Positions 1 through 9,907 of a DNA stretch of 64,000 bases are shown piece by piece. The DNA is from Streptomyces sp. NBC_00659 (GTDB lineage Bacteria; Actinomycetota; Actinomycetes; Streptomycetales; Streptomycetaceae). The stretch spans positions 496,001-560,000 of the forward strand of contig NZ_CP109031.1 in the NCBI RefSeq assembly GCF_036226925.1, in the 5' to 3' direction. A program made the translations under genes and the position numbers. The stretch's first letter is position 1. Every line of letters starts with the position of its first letter. The notes under the pieces are model-generated. The model ran no database searches. It saw only the letters and a program-made list of their open reading frames with translations, and had not been told where the DNA came from.

Positions 1-797
1 CCCTGCGGCACGAGTACGGCTTCGACAAGCCGGTGCTCACGCAGTACGCCGAGTACCTCGGCCGCGCGGTGCGCGGGGACTTCGGCAACTCGGTCGCCAC
101 CGGCCGCCCGGTCGCCTCGACACTGGCCGACGCGCTGCCCCAGACCCTCCAACTGACGGCTTCGGCACTGCTGTTCGCGGTGGTCCTCGGCGGCGGGCTG
201 GCGGTGACGGCCACGTACACCACACGGCGCTGGCTGCGGCAGCTGCTGCTGTCGCTGCCGCCGCTGGGAGTGTCCGTCCCGACGTTCTGGGTGGGGCTCC
301 TGCTGGTCGAGGCGTTCTCCTTCCGGCTGCGCTGGTTCCCCGCGTTCGGCAACGACGGGCTGAAGGGGCTGGTGCTGCCGGCGCTGACCCTCGCGGTCCC
401 GACCGGCGCTCTGATCGCGCAGGTGCTGGCCAAGAGTCTGCTCACCGCGCTCGACCAGCCGTATGTGGAAACCGCCCGCGCGAAAGGCGCGGGCCGCTGG
501 CGGGTCCATCTGCGGCACGCGCTGCGCAACGCGTCCCTGCCGGCGCTGACGGTCGCCGGACTGCTGGTGGGGCAGCTGATCGCCGGTTCGGTCGTCGTCG
601 AGACGGTGTTCTCCCGTGACGGCCTGGGCCGCGTGACCGCGGCGGCCGTCACGGCCCAGGACATCCCGGTGGTCCAGGGGGTGGTGGCGTTCGGCGCACT
701 GATCTTCGTGACGACGAACCTCGTCGTCGACCTGGTCTATCCGCTGCTCGACCCCCGAATCGTGGTGGCCTCGGAGAGAAGGGCACGCATCGCATGA
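1..797 (+). CDS. Peptide/nickel-type ABC transporter permease, DppB-like (5' end outside window)
   Basis: This is an inner-membrane permease subunit of a DppB/OppB-type importer. The frame is already open at base 3 and encodes the family's usual N-terminal stretch (YGFDKPVLTQYAEYLG), so the gene begins upstream and the GTG at 33 is internal. Several hydrophobic segments follow. The cytoplasmic EAA-type loop that contacts the ATPase (ETARAKGAGRWRVHLRHALRN) lies around bases 470-530. The stop overlaps the start of the next permease gene by ATGA, so the two are translationally coupled. A substrate-binding protein is expected just upstream of the window. Neighbouring flavin monooxygenases suggest that the imported compound is an organosulfur or thioether compound rather than an ordinary dipeptide; that is inference. 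Confidence 0.9.
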   Translation, partial: LRHEYGFDKPVLTQYAEYLGRAVRGDFGNSVATGRPVASTLADALPQTLQLTASALLFAVVLGGGLAVTATYTTRRWLRQLLLSLPPLGVSVPTFWVGLLLVEAFSFRLRWFPAFGNDGLKGLVLPALTLAVPTGALIAQVLAKSLLTALDQPYVETARAKGAGRWRVHLRHALRNASLPALTVAGLLVGQLIAGSVVVETVFSRDGLGRVTAAAVTAQDIPVVQGVVAFGALIFVTTNLVVDLVYPLLDPRIVVASERRARIA

Positions 798-1713
798 GCC
801 AGAGTCTTGTCGACGACCCCGCCGAGGCCGCGCTCGGTCTCGTTCGGCCGGTGGGACCACCGCAGGATCCCGCACCAGGGCGCCGCGTCCGCGTACGGCG
901 GGTGCTGCGGTTCCTGCTGCGCCGCCCCGGTCTGCTGCTGTCGATCGGCGTCCTCGTGCTGGTGGTGCTGGCCTCGTTCCGGCCGCAGCTGTTCACTTCT
1001 CGCGATCCGCTGACAGGGGTACCGGCGCAGAACTTCCGGGGCCCGAGCGGCGCGCACTGGTTCGGCACGGACGAGCTGGGGCGCGATGTGTTCTCCCGGG
1101 TGGTGCACGGCGCACAGCTGTCCCTGAAGGCCACACTGATCGCGGTGCTCGTGGCGTTCGTGGTGGGCGGCCTGCTCGGCGTGGTCGCCGGGTTCGTCGG
1201 CCGCTGGGTGGACGACGTGCTGATGCGCTTCGTCGACGTCCTGCTCGCCATCCCCGCGCTGTTCCTGTCGCTGGCCCTGGTGACCGCGCTGGGATACGGG
1301 ACGGTGAAGGTGGCCGTCGCGGTCGGCATCGCCAGTGTCGCCTCCTTCGCCCGGGTCGCCCGCGCCGAGGTGCTCCGGGTGCGTCAGGCGGTGTTCGTCG
1401 AGGCGTCGCGCTCCTGCGGGGCCCGCTGGTACTCGGTGCTGGGCCGGCATGTGCTGCCCAACGCCGCGGGCCCGGTGATCGTCCTGGCCACGCTCGACTT
1501 CGGCGCCTCCATCCTGGCCGTGTCGGCGCTGAGCTTCCTCGGGTACGGCGCTCCCCCGCCGGCCCCGGAGTGGGGCACGTTGATCTCCGAGGGCCGCAAC
1601 TACCTGGCCAACGCCTGGTGGCTGACCGCGCTGCCCGGACTGGCGATCGCCGCGACCGTACTGGCCACCAACCGCGTCGCGAGGGCGCTGGACGGCGAAT
1701 GGTCCCGGCAGCG

Positions 1714-1717
<4 letters not shown>
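794..1717 (+). CDS. Peptide/nickel-type ABC transporter permease, DppC-like
   Basis: This is the second membrane permease of the importer, 307 aa, the usual length for DppC/OppC. A cytoplasmic N-terminus with many charges (about residues 1-45) precedes the first membrane helix. The family signature HWFGTDELGRDVFSRVVHGAQLS is present around residues 90-112, and the EAA loop (EASRSCGARWYSVLGRHVLPN) around 202-222. The start overlaps the upstream stop (ATGA) and the stop overlaps the ATPase start in the same way. The whole transporter is therefore one operon. Confidence 0.92.
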
Positions 1718-3393
<1,676 letters not shown>

Positions 3394-3406
3394 GGACGGG
3401 CCTCAC

Positions 3407-4456
3407 ATGACCACTCCCACCATCACGTCCCTTGCGTTTCTCACCCCGGGCAACTTCGCCGACGACGACCCGTACACCGGCCTTGAGGAGACGCTCCGGC
3501 TGTTCGAGTACGGCGAACGGTCGGGCTTCGACGGTGCCTGGATCAGGCAGCGGCACCTCGAACACGGTGTGTCCTCGGCGGCTGTGTTCCTCGCCGCGGC
3601 GGGCCAGCGCACCGAGCGGATCGAGCTCGGCACCGCCGTCATACCGATCGGCTACGAGAGTCCTTTCCGCCTCGCCGAGGATCTGGCACTGGCCGACGTA
3701 TTGTCCCGGGGCCGGCTCCAGATCGGCTTCAGCACCGGCATGCCGCACGCCGAGCTGCTCGGAGACCTGGTGTACGACGGGGACTGGCGCGGTTTCGACC
3801 TCTCGTACGGCAGGATCGCCCGTGTCCTCGACAACCTGCGCGGCGACCATCTCGGCGGTCCCGACGCGGTCATCCACTCGCCGGGCAACGTGCAGCGTCC
3901 CCGTCTGCAACCGCACGATCCCGGTCTGGCGCACCGCATCTGGTACGGCGGCGGGAGCCTGCGCTCGGTCCGCTGGGCAGCGGAGAACGGCCTGAACCTG
4001 CTGTCCGGCAACATCGTCTCCGGTGAGGGCACCGACGACTTCACCACGGCCCAGCTCAATCTGCTGGCCGAGTACCGACGAGCGCTGTCCCAGCAGGGTG
4101 TGGAGCGTCCGGCACGGGTGGCCCTGGGCCGGGTGATCGTGCCCTTCGACGGCGCCGACACGGCCGGCCGGGCCCGTTACCGTGCCTACGCGGCCGGCCG
4201 CCGCGCCCGTACCCTGACACCTCAGGGCCCGAAGCGGACCCTGTTCGCCCCCGACGTGGTGGGCACGGCCGAACAGATCCTCGAGCAGCTGGCCGCCGAC
4301 CCGGTCCTGGCGCAGGTCTCGGAGCTGCGCCTGGAGCTGCCGTACGAGTTCCACCGGGAGGAGTACGAACAGATCCTGCACGACACACGGCAGCTGATCG
4401 CACCCGAACTGGGCTGGCGTCCGGCCTCGTTGACGGTCCCGGAGCCGGTCCGCTGA
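3407..4456 (+). CDS. LLM-class flavin-dependent oxidoreductase
   Basis: This is a 349-aa bacterial-luciferase-like monooxygenase with a TIM-barrel fold that uses reduced flavin and oxygen. The pattern is clear: a start followed by FLTPGNF, then ERSGFDGAWIRQRHLEHG, then AAAGQRTERIELGTAVIPIGYESP with LAEDLALADVLSRGRLQIGFSTG. The C-terminal half is less conserved. It follows the transporter ATPase by 13 bp, so it probably belongs to the same operon. Family members of this kind in importer operons usually open C-S bonds of sulfonates, sulfones or alkylated thiols. The actual substrate cannot be read from the sequence. Confidence 0.85.
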   Translation: MTTPTITSLAFLTPGNFADDDPYTGLEETLRLFEYGERSGFDGAWIRQRHLEHGVSSAAVFLAAAGQRTERIELGTAVIPIGYESPFRLAEDLALADVLSRGRLQIGFSTGMPHAELLGDLVYDGDWRGFDLSYGRIARVLDNLRGDHLGGPDAVIHSPGNVQRPRLQPHDPGLAHRIWYGGGSLRSVRWAAENGLNLLSGNIVSGEGTDDFTTAQLNLLAEYRRALSQQGVERPARVALGRVIVPFDGADTAGRARYRAYAAGRRARTLTPQGPKRTLFAPDVVGTAEQILEQLAADPVLAQVSELRLELPYEFHREEYEQILHDTRQLIAPELGWRPASLTVPEPVR

Positions 4457-4661
4457 GTCCGCTCGCCGGAGCCGGACGTTCGGTCGGACAGGCCCGGCTC
4501 CGCCTCCGTACCCGATCGCACCGGACGAGGCATGTCGTGGCGACGATCGGCGTGGGTGATTCCGTCCTGTCGGCGACGGTCGGAGCAGCGTGAACAGCGC
4601 CCCTCCCACCCCTCGACCGCCAGGCGCGCGTCGGCAGGCGAGGGGCGTCGTGCGTGGGGCG

Positions 4662-5798
4662 TCAGCCATGTACCGCCGCGAGATTCTGCGTGCCACGCGT
4701 CGCTCGCTCGGCGTCGCGCTTGGCGACCTCCTCGCGGACGATCGGGATCACGTACCGGCCGAAGTCGATCGCGTCGTCGAGCAGGTCGTAGCCGCGGGCG
4801 GAGAGAATGTCGACGCCCAGGTCGTAGTAGTCGAGCAGCGCCCGGGCGACCGTCTCCGGGGTTCCGACCAGGGCGTTGGAGTTGCCCGCGCCCCCCGTCG
4901 CGGCGGCGGTCGGGGTCCACAGGGCGCGGTCGTACCGCTCGCCCGCCTCGGCGATGGCGATCAGCCGCTGTGACCCGGAGTTCTGTGGCTGGCCATGGCC
5001 GTTGTGCCGTCTGGTGAGCAACTCGCCCTTCTCCTTGCGGGCCTTGATCGCGCCGACGGTGCGGTGGGCCTTCTCCCAGGCCAGTTCCTCGGTCGGGGCG
5101 ATGATCGGGCGGAACGCCGCCTGGATACGGGGCGCTTCGGTGCGGCCCGCGGCCTTCGCGGCGGCCTTCACGGACTCGATCTGCTCGGCGGTCTTCTCCA
5201 GGGGCTCGCCCCACAGGCAGAAGATGTCGGCCTCGGCGCCTCCAGCGGCATACGCGGCGGGCGACGAGCCACCGAACGACACGCCGGGACGGGGATGCTG
5301 GACCGGAAAGACGTCGCTCACGAAATCGTGGAACCGGTAGTGCTCGCCTTCGTGATCGAACGGCTCGTGGGTGGTCCAGATCTTCTTGACGATCCGGATG
5401 TACTCACGGGTGCGGGCGTACCGTTCGTCCTTCGTCAGGGTGTCGCCCTCGCGGCCCTGTTCGTGGTCGTTGCCGCCGGTGATGAAGTGCACGGTGAGCC
5501 GGCCCTCGCTGATCTGGTCGAGGGTGGCGAAGGTCTTCGCGGCGAAGGTCGGGTACGAGACGTTGGGCCGGTGGGCGAGCAGGATCTGGAGGCGGTCCAG
5601 TCTGCTCGCGATGTAGGCGGCGGCCGGGGCGGGATCCGGCGATCCGGAACCGTAGGCGAACAACACCCGGTCCCAGCCGTTGTCCTCGTGGGCCCGCGCG
5701 AGCCGGAGCGTGTACTCCTTGTCGAAAGCGGCACCGGAGCGCGGGGCGGTCTCGGAGCCGTCATGAGTGGCGGCGATACCGAGGAACTCCACTGGCAT
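4662..5798 (-). CDS. LLM-class flavin monooxygenase, SsuD/SfnG-like (organosulfur desulfonation)
   Basis: A 378-aa alkanesulfonate-monooxygenase-like enzyme. It begins MPVEFLGIAATHDGSE and shows the group's motifs: EDNGWDRVLFAYGSGSPDP, RPNVSYPTFAAKTFATLDQISEGRLTVHFITGG, YTRTREYIRIVKKIW-type segment (here YARTREYIRIVKKIW) and SFGGSSPAAY. The start at 5798 is preceded on the minus strand by AGAAGGG about nine bases upstream. It is transcribed divergently from the SfnB-like gene at 6649. On its own side it has a sulfur-type leader peptide (6106-6183) and a hairpin (6078-6097), so cysteine-responsive attenuation is likely. The expected reaction is FMNH2-dependent cleavage of a C-S bond to release sulfite or sulfinate; this is inferred from the family. 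Confidence 0.87.
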   Translation of the reverse strand: MPVEFLGIAATHDGSETAPRSGAAFDKEYTLRLARAHEDNGWDRVLFAYGSGSPDPAPAAAYIASRLDRLQILLAHRPNVSYPTFAAKTFATLDQISEGRLTVHFITGGNDHEQGREGDTLTKDERYARTREYIRIVKKIWTTHEPFDHEGEHYRFHDFVSDVFPVQHPRPGVSFGGSSPAAYAAGGAEADIFCLWGEPLEKTAEQIESVKAAAKAAGRTEAPRIQAAFRPIIAPTEELAWEKAHRTVGAIKARKEKGELLTRRHNGHGQPQNSGSQRLIAIAEAGERYDRALWTPTAAATGGAGNSNALVGTPETVARALLDYYDLGVDILSARGYDLLDDAIDFGRYVIPIVREEVAKRDAERATRGTQNLAAVHG

Positions 5799-6077
5799 GG
5801 GAGATGGCCCTTCTCGAGTCCTGTGGGTCGTGCCGTGGAAAGCGGGGCGAGGCAGGACTGAACACCCCGTGGAGGCACGGAATTTGACGATGCATCGGAG
5901 AGCTGGGACCCGGGTCGTTGATGGCACCGGGCACGTGCCTCGGGTCATGCCGGATGACGGCGGCGCGTGACAGGCCTCGCGGGACCGTCCGGACATCCGT
6001 GCAGCGTGTGCTCAGCGCACGCGTATGACGATGCCACGAAGGAGGAATCCGCCCACGACAGGATCACCAAGGGGGGA

Positions 6078-6097
6078 CGGGCCGTTCATACGGCCCG
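6078..6097 (-). promoter_or_regulatory. Hairpin directly after the minus-strand leader peptide (candidate attenuator)
   Basis: CGGGCCGT-N4-ACGGCCCG is a perfect 8-bp stem. On the minus strand it starts 8 bases after the leader stop codon and is followed by a run of six C residues. The position fits a structure that responds to ribosome stalling in the leader and controls the SsuD-like gene downstream. Whether it terminates transcription or masks a ribosome binding site cannot be decided from sequence. Confidence 0.55.
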
Positions 6098-6105
6098 CTG
6101 TCGCG

Positions 6106-6183
6106 TCAGGCGCGACAAGCGGCGGACCACACCCGGCCGAAGTCGATGTGGTCCCGGGTGACCAGGCGATGCTCGGCGTTCAT
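6106..6183 (-). CDS. Leader peptide of a cysteine/sulfur-responsive attenuator (25 aa)
   Basis: The frame reads MNAE followed by HRLVTRDHIDFGRVWSAAC, then RA and a stop. The arrangement R-x-H-[VI]-D-x-x-R-V-x-S-A-x-C near the end is the hallmark of short leader peptides found upstream of sulfur-assimilation genes in actinobacteria, where the cysteine codon near the stop senses cysteinyl-tRNA. It lies about 310 bp upstream of the SsuD-like gene on the same strand. No strong ribosome binding site is visible. Its identity is supported by the independent partner leader at 6363 on the other strand. Confidence 0.75.
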   Translation of the reverse strand: MNAEHRLVTRDHIDFGRVWSAACRA

Positions 6184-6296
6184 GCAACTCATTCAGCAGT
6201 GCATCTGGCTTCCCGTCAACTACGGTCCGCATGCCGGACGACCGGGCGTGGCCGGTACTCATCGGGTCGCCTCTCCGCCCGTGGGACCGCTCCCCC

Positions 6297-6325
6297 TGAT
6301 TTCCTATTGATTTACTAGGAAATCA
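6297..6325. promoter_or_regulatory. Perfect 10-bp inverted repeat, candidate operator
   Basis: TGATTTCCTA-N9-TAGGAAATCA is a perfect inverted repeat in an AT-rich patch of otherwise GC-rich DNA. It lies between the two divergent leader peptides, about 38 bp before the plus-strand leader start. It could bind a sulfur regulator or a LysR- or TetR-type protein. No regulator gene of that kind lies in the neighbouring sequence, so the binding protein is unknown. Confidence 0.6.
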
Positions 6326-6362
6326 TTGACCGCGCGTCCCGAGGATGCGCAGGATGATGTAC

Positions 6363-6446
6363 ATGCCCCCCACGCAGCAGCGACTGGTTCGCCGTCGGCA
6401 CGTCGACTTCGGTCGCGTCGCCAGCGCCGTCTGTTGCAGCGCGTAG
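6363..6446 (+). CDS. Leader peptide of a cysteine/sulfur-responsive attenuator (27 aa)
   Basis: The peptide begins MPPTQQRLV and continues RRRHVDFGRVASAVCC, then SA and TAG. Two adjacent cysteine codons (TGT TGC at 6432-6437) lie just before the stop, as in known actinobacterial Cys-attenuators. AGGA at 6351-6354 is a suitable ribosome binding site for the ATG at 6363. In-frame ATGs at 6354 and 6357 are alternatives and would add three or two residues. A stem GCGGCAC (6452-6458) / GTGCCGC (6472-6478) follows the stop. The regulated gene is the SfnB-like flavoenzyme at 6649. Confidence 0.85.
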   Translation: MPPTQQRLVRRRHVDFGRVASAVCCSA

Positions 6447-6451
6447 GGCGC

Positions 6452-6478
6452 GCGGCACCCATACGTCGAGCGTGCCGC
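6452..6478 (+). promoter_or_regulatory. Hairpin after the plus-strand leader peptide
   Basis: GCGGCAC-N13-GTGCCGC forms a perfect 7-bp stem six bases after the leader stop codon and about 170 bp before the SfnB-like start codon. By position it is the counterpart of the minus-strand hairpin at 6078-6097. Confidence 0.45.
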
Positions 6479-6648
6479 CACCCCTTCTCCCGCCCGGGCG
6501 ATCACGCGATGCCGCCCAAGCCGAACCCGGGCACGGCTCACCGGCGCCGCGTCGTCACCGTACGGCGCTTGGACCACCAGTGCGTGCCCCGACCGGCAAG
6601 AGATTCCCGACACGGCACCTTGCCACCGACTTTGAGGAAACCACCATC

Positions 6649-7893
6649 ATGGACGTTGTCACCGCGCCGCCGGGACCCGCCGCCGCATCCGACCGGACCG
6701 GACTCGAGCCGGCCGGACCCGGCCACGCACACTGGCTGCGTGCGGCCCGCGAGGCGGCGGAAGACCTGGCCACGGACGCGGTGGCCAGGGAGCAGGCGGG
6801 CAAGACCCCCTTCGACGAGGTCTCCCGACTGTGCGAGGCGGGACTGCTGACGCTGCTCGTACCGGCCGGCGCCGGAGGCGGCGGCGCGGACTGGGCGACG
6901 GCCTACGCCGTCGTCCGGGAGATCTCCGCCGCCGACGCCGCGATCGGTCAACTGCTCGGCTGTCACTACTTCCTGTCGTGGAGCGCGCTGTCCTTCGCCG
7001 CCTCCGCGCGCGCCACCGAGACCGCCCGGCGCTCCACGAAGAAGCCCTTCCTCTGGGGTGGCGGTCTCGCCCGCCAGGAACCGCCTCTGAGGCTGGCCAG
7101 GAAAGGCGGCGGTTACGTCCTGGACGGTCGGCAGAACTACGCCACGGGGGTCCTGGTCGCCGACCGCCTCGCCGTACGGGGCGAGCGGGTCGACACCGGC
7201 GAACCCTTCGCCGTCGTCGTCGATCCCGCCCATCCCGGTGTGCGGATCGACGCCGACTCGGAATCCTTCGGCCAGCGGCTCGCGGCCGGCGGCAGCGTGG
7301 ATTTCGACGCTGTACCGGTCGCCGCCGGCAACGTCCTGGGATCCCTGTCCGCGGACGAGGACGTCCTGTCACCCCTGACCGCCTTCACCTCGCCGGTCGG
7401 ACGCCTCCTCTCCGTCCAGTTGCTGCTCGGTATCGCCGAGGGAGTGCTCACCGAAGTACGCGAATACAGCCGGGCAGGCCACTCGCTCTGGCATCCCGGC
7501 TGGCCGGTCGGCTCTCCCTCGGACCCGCGGATCCTGACCCTGCACGGAGAACTCACCGTTCTCACCCGCTCCGCCTCGGCACTCAACGAGCAGGCGGTGC
7601 AAGCCGTACTGGGCGGACAGGCACGCGGCGAAGCCCTGAGCTACGACGAGTACGCGGAGATCTCCGTTCTCGTGACCATGGCCGAAGCCGCCGCGTCCAG
7701 GGCCGCACAGGAGTCCACCACCCGGGCCCTCGAAGTCATCGGCGCCCGCTCCGCGTCCTCACGGCTGGGCTTCGACCGCTTCTGGCGCAATGCGCGAACC
7801 GTCACCTTGTACGAGCCCGTCGGTGCCCGGCTCCGTGACATCGGGGACTACTTCCTCAACGGCGCGCACCCTCCGTTCGTCCTGCCCCTCTGA
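6649..7893 (+). CDS. Acyl-CoA-dehydrogenase-fold flavin monooxygenase, SfnB/DszC-like
   Basis: This 414-aa protein has the acyl-CoA dehydrogenase fold. The pieces in order are an N-terminal helical domain, the central beta-domain around GGYVLDGRQNYATGVLVADRLAV, and a C-terminal helical bundle ending near EVIGARSASSRLGFDRFWRNARTVTLYEP. The RNARTxTLY ending and the lack of a catalytic glutamate context are typical of the SfnB/DszC group. Those enzymes are FMNH2-dependent oxygenases or sulfur-acquisition oxidoreductases, not true dehydrogenases. The start at 6649 has GAGGAAA nine bases upstream. Its leader peptide (6363) and the SsuD-like enzyme on the opposite strand place it in organosulfur use. 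Confidence 0.82.
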   Translation: MDVVTAPPGPAAASDRTGLEPAGPGHAHWLRAAREAAEDLATDAVAREQAGKTPFDEVSRLCEAGLLTLLVPAGAGGGGADWATAYAVVREISAADAAIGQLLGCHYFLSWSALSFAASARATETARRSTKKPFLWGGGLARQEPPLRLARKGGGYVLDGRQNYATGVLVADRLAVRGERVDTGEPFAVVVDPAHPGVRIDADSESFGQRLAAGGSVDFDAVPVAAGNVLGSLSADEDVLSPLTAFTSPVGRLLSVQLLLGIAEGVLTEVREYSRAGHSLWHPGWPVGSPSDPRILTLHGELTVLTRSASALNEQAVQAVLGGQARGEALSYDEYAEISVLVTMAEAAASRAAQESTTRALEVIGARSASSRLGFDRFWRNARTVTLYEPVGARLRDIGDYFLNGAHPPFVLPL

Positions 7894-7900
7894 ACGAGAG

Positions 7901-8053
7901 AGCGTCGAAACCGACCCGAATGCCGACGTACGCAAGGCCGCCGTACTGGCGCTGACCCACCACCGTGCCACCGAGGACGCCCGCGCGGCGCCGGCCACCG
8001 CGACAACGGACTCGGACGCGGATGTACGGGCCTACGCGGCGCGAGCACTGTGA
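7901..8053 (+). pseudogene. Remnant of a HEAT-repeat protein
   Basis: The frame ending at 8053 encodes two tandem HEAT-like units, DPNADVRKAAVLALTHHRA and DSDADVRAYAARAL, followed by a stop. Intact Streptomyces HEAT-repeat proteins carry many such units, and here only the C-terminal pair survives directly behind the SfnB-like stop codon. No start codon or ribosome binding site fits. It looks like the stump left by a deletion. The family is recognised from the D-x-D-A-D-V-R-x-x-A-A-x-A-L pattern. Confidence 0.6.
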
Positions 8054-8193
8054 CGACGCCCCCGGTTCGAATGTTGCGCCATTCGCCCCAGATCGCACGA
8101 ATTGAGCCATTCGTGTGACGATGGCGGAGGGACAAGGGCCGTCCCCCTTGAGTGTCACGCGAAGTGTCCGCACGGAAGACCGAGGAGGTCCTG

Positions 8194-8670
8194 ATGACGG
8201 ACCTGACCACCCGCTCCGCGGCCACCAGGAACGAAACGGGCGAGGCCACCGGGATCCGGCGCTCCGGCACCGGTGATCCGGGCGGCAAGGGACGGACCAC
8301 CATCGCCGACGGCGTGGTGGCCAAGATCGCGGCGGCATCCGCACGCGATGTGCCCGGCATCCACGGCCTCGGCACAGGAATGACCCGGGCCCTCGGGTCC
8401 GTCCGCGACCGGGTGCCCGCCGGGCGTCCCGGTCAGACCCGCGGCGTGAGCGTCGAGGTCGGCGAACGGCAGACCGCGGTGGATCTCGACGTCGTCGTCG
8501 AGTACGGGTACCCCATCACGGACGTGATCGCGGACATGCGCGTCGCCGTGGTCTCCGCCGTCGAGCGCATGACCGGGCTGGAGGTCGTCGAGGTGAACGT
8601 CGCCGTCGGCGACGTGCGTCTGCCGGACGAACCGGACGAGGAACCGCAGGACGGCCCTCGCGTGACGTGA
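8194..8670 (+). CDS. Asp23/Gls24 family envelope-stress protein
   Basis: The protein is 158 aa. The Asp23/Gls24 domain starts about residue 32 (GRTTIADGVVAKIAAASARDVPGIHGLG) and continues through VSVEVGERQTAVDLDVVVEYGYPITDVIADMR to VVEVNVAVGDVRLP, the usual end of the family. The N-terminal 30 residues are polar and low in complexity. The ATG at 8194 sits behind GAGGAGGT, a strong ribosome binding site, so the longer frame starting at 8152 was not used. The family is linked to envelope or alkaline stress, and in Streptomyces such genes often sit beside small membrane proteins like the next gene. Confidence 0.88.
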   Translation: MTDLTTRSAATRNETGEATGIRRSGTGDPGGKGRTTIADGVVAKIAAASARDVPGIHGLGTGMTRALGSVRDRVPAGRPGQTRGVSVEVGERQTAVDLDVVVEYGYPITDVIADMRVAVVSAVERMTGLEVVEVNVAVGDVRLPDEPDEEPQDGPRVT

Positions 8671-8740
8671 CCCGCCGCCCCGGCGCCGGGGGCTCGCATC
8701 CACCGGCCGCCGTGGAAGAACGCTCAGGAGGTGTGTCGCC

Positions 8741-9052
8741 GTGACCGAAAGGGACCACGCGGACGGTCTCCGCCTCACAGCGCGCGAACGTGCCGCGCTG
8801 GCGGAGATCGAGAAGGGGCTGCGGCAGGACCACGCGCCGGCGCCGCACCGCCCGTCCGGCGGGCGCCGGCTGCCCGTCGCGGTCGCACTGATGCTGATGT
8901 GCTCCGTGGTCCTCGCGGTGGTCGGCATCCGCACGTCGAACACCGCGCTTCTCTGGTGCTTCGCGGTTCTGTGGCCGCTGACCTCGCTGCAGCTCGTCAG
9001 GTTGCTGGGCCGCTGGATCAGAAGCACGGGCCCTTTCACTCCATGGTTCTGA
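8741..9052 (+). CDS. DUF3040-type small membrane protein
   Basis: This 103-aa protein begins with a short amphipathic region containing LTARERAALAEIEKGLRQD, the hallmark of DUF3040. Two membrane helices follow (about residues 46-64 and 68-88). The start is GTG with AGGAGGTG seven bases upstream. It lies 70 bp after the Asp23-family gene on the same strand and is probably cotranscribed. Its function is unknown. Confidence 0.75.
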   Translation: MTERDHADGLRLTARERAALAEIEKGLRQDHAPAPHRPSGGRRLPVAVALMLMCSVVLAVVGIRTSNTALLWCFAVLWPLTSLQLVRLLGRWIRSTGPFTPWF

Positions 9053-9200
9053 CCAGTTCGCGGCCTCCGGGGCCGGCAGAGGAACTTCCCGGCTTCCTCG
9101 CGTGGGCAGGCCGGCAACATCTCCGTGATCTCACGTGGGGCGCCTTGGTGTGTGCGGCAGCCCGGGTGAGCCGTGTCTCACAAGGGCGGCAGCGCTTGTC

Positions 9201-9218
9201 TATGCAACGAGTTGCATA
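9201..9218. promoter_or_regulatory. Perfect palindrome in front of the PadR gene, probable operator
   Basis: TATGCAAC-GA-GTTGCATA is a perfect 8-bp inverted repeat 15 bp before the PadR start codon. PadR proteins are known to bind ATGCA-containing palindromes and to repress their own promoters, so autoregulation is the natural reading. Confidence 0.72.
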
Positions 9219-9232
9219 GAAAGCTGTGCGGT

Positions 9233-9838
9233 ATGGCGCTCGAACACGCGATCCTCGTCTCCCTGCTGGAAAAGCCGGGGTCCGGCTATGAGCTGGCCCG
9301 GCGGTTCGAGCGGTCCATCGGCTACTTCTGGACCGCCACGCACCAGCAGATCTACCGCGTGCTCAAGCGCATGGAGAGCGAGGGCGTGCTCGCCGTCCGG
9401 GAGGTGCCGCAGCAGGGGCGGCCGGACAAGAAGGTGTACTCGGTCGCCGGCCCCGGGCGTGCCGTCCTCTCCGAGTGGCTGCACGAGCCGATCGAACCAG
9501 AGAGCATCCGTCACGATCTCGCGGTGAAGATCCGCGGCGCGGCCTTCGACGACCCGGCGGCGCTCGTCGACGAGGTCGAGCGGCACCACCGGATACACAG
9601 TGACCGGCTCGCGCGCTATCTCGCCGGGGAGCTGCGCGACTTCACCGGTCCTGACGCCCCCGCCCCTCTCGACGCCGGTCAGCAGCTCCAGCACGTCGTA
9701 CTGCGCGGCGGCATCGCGTACGAGCGCATGACGATCGCCTGGCTCGACGACGTCCTCGCCACGCTCCGCACCCTCGGCACGACGACCGATGTCACGGGCG
9801 GCGACCCTCAGGACGGCCCCGCGCGGCAGTCGGCCTGA
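9233..9838 (+). CDS. PadR family transcriptional regulator
   Basis: The 201-aa protein has the N-terminal winged helix of PadR proteins: MALEHAILVSLLEKPGSGYELARRFERSIGYFW, recognition helix region QQIYRVLKRMESEGVLAV and wing QGRPDKKVYSVAGPGRAVLSEWL. A C-terminal helical dimerisation part (PadR-C) covers about residues 95-180. I start at the ATG at 9233, directly after the palindrome at 9201-9218, because the longer frame would read through the operator. It is followed 70 bp later by an acyl-CoA-dehydrogenase-like gene, the likely target together with itself. Confidence 0.9.
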   Translation: MALEHAILVSLLEKPGSGYELARRFERSIGYFWTATHQQIYRVLKRMESEGVLAVREVPQQGRPDKKVYSVAGPGRAVLSEWLHEPIEPESIRHDLAVKIRGAAFDDPAALVDEVERHHRIHSDRLARYLAGELRDFTGPDAPAPLDAGQQLQHVVLRGGIAYERMTIAWLDDVLATLRTLGTTTDVTGGDPQDGPARQSA

Positions 9839-9907
9839 CCCACCCCAGCTCCTCCGTCTCCCCGTCATGCAATCTCCAACCTCCCAACCCTCGGAAGGCG
9901 AACCTCT

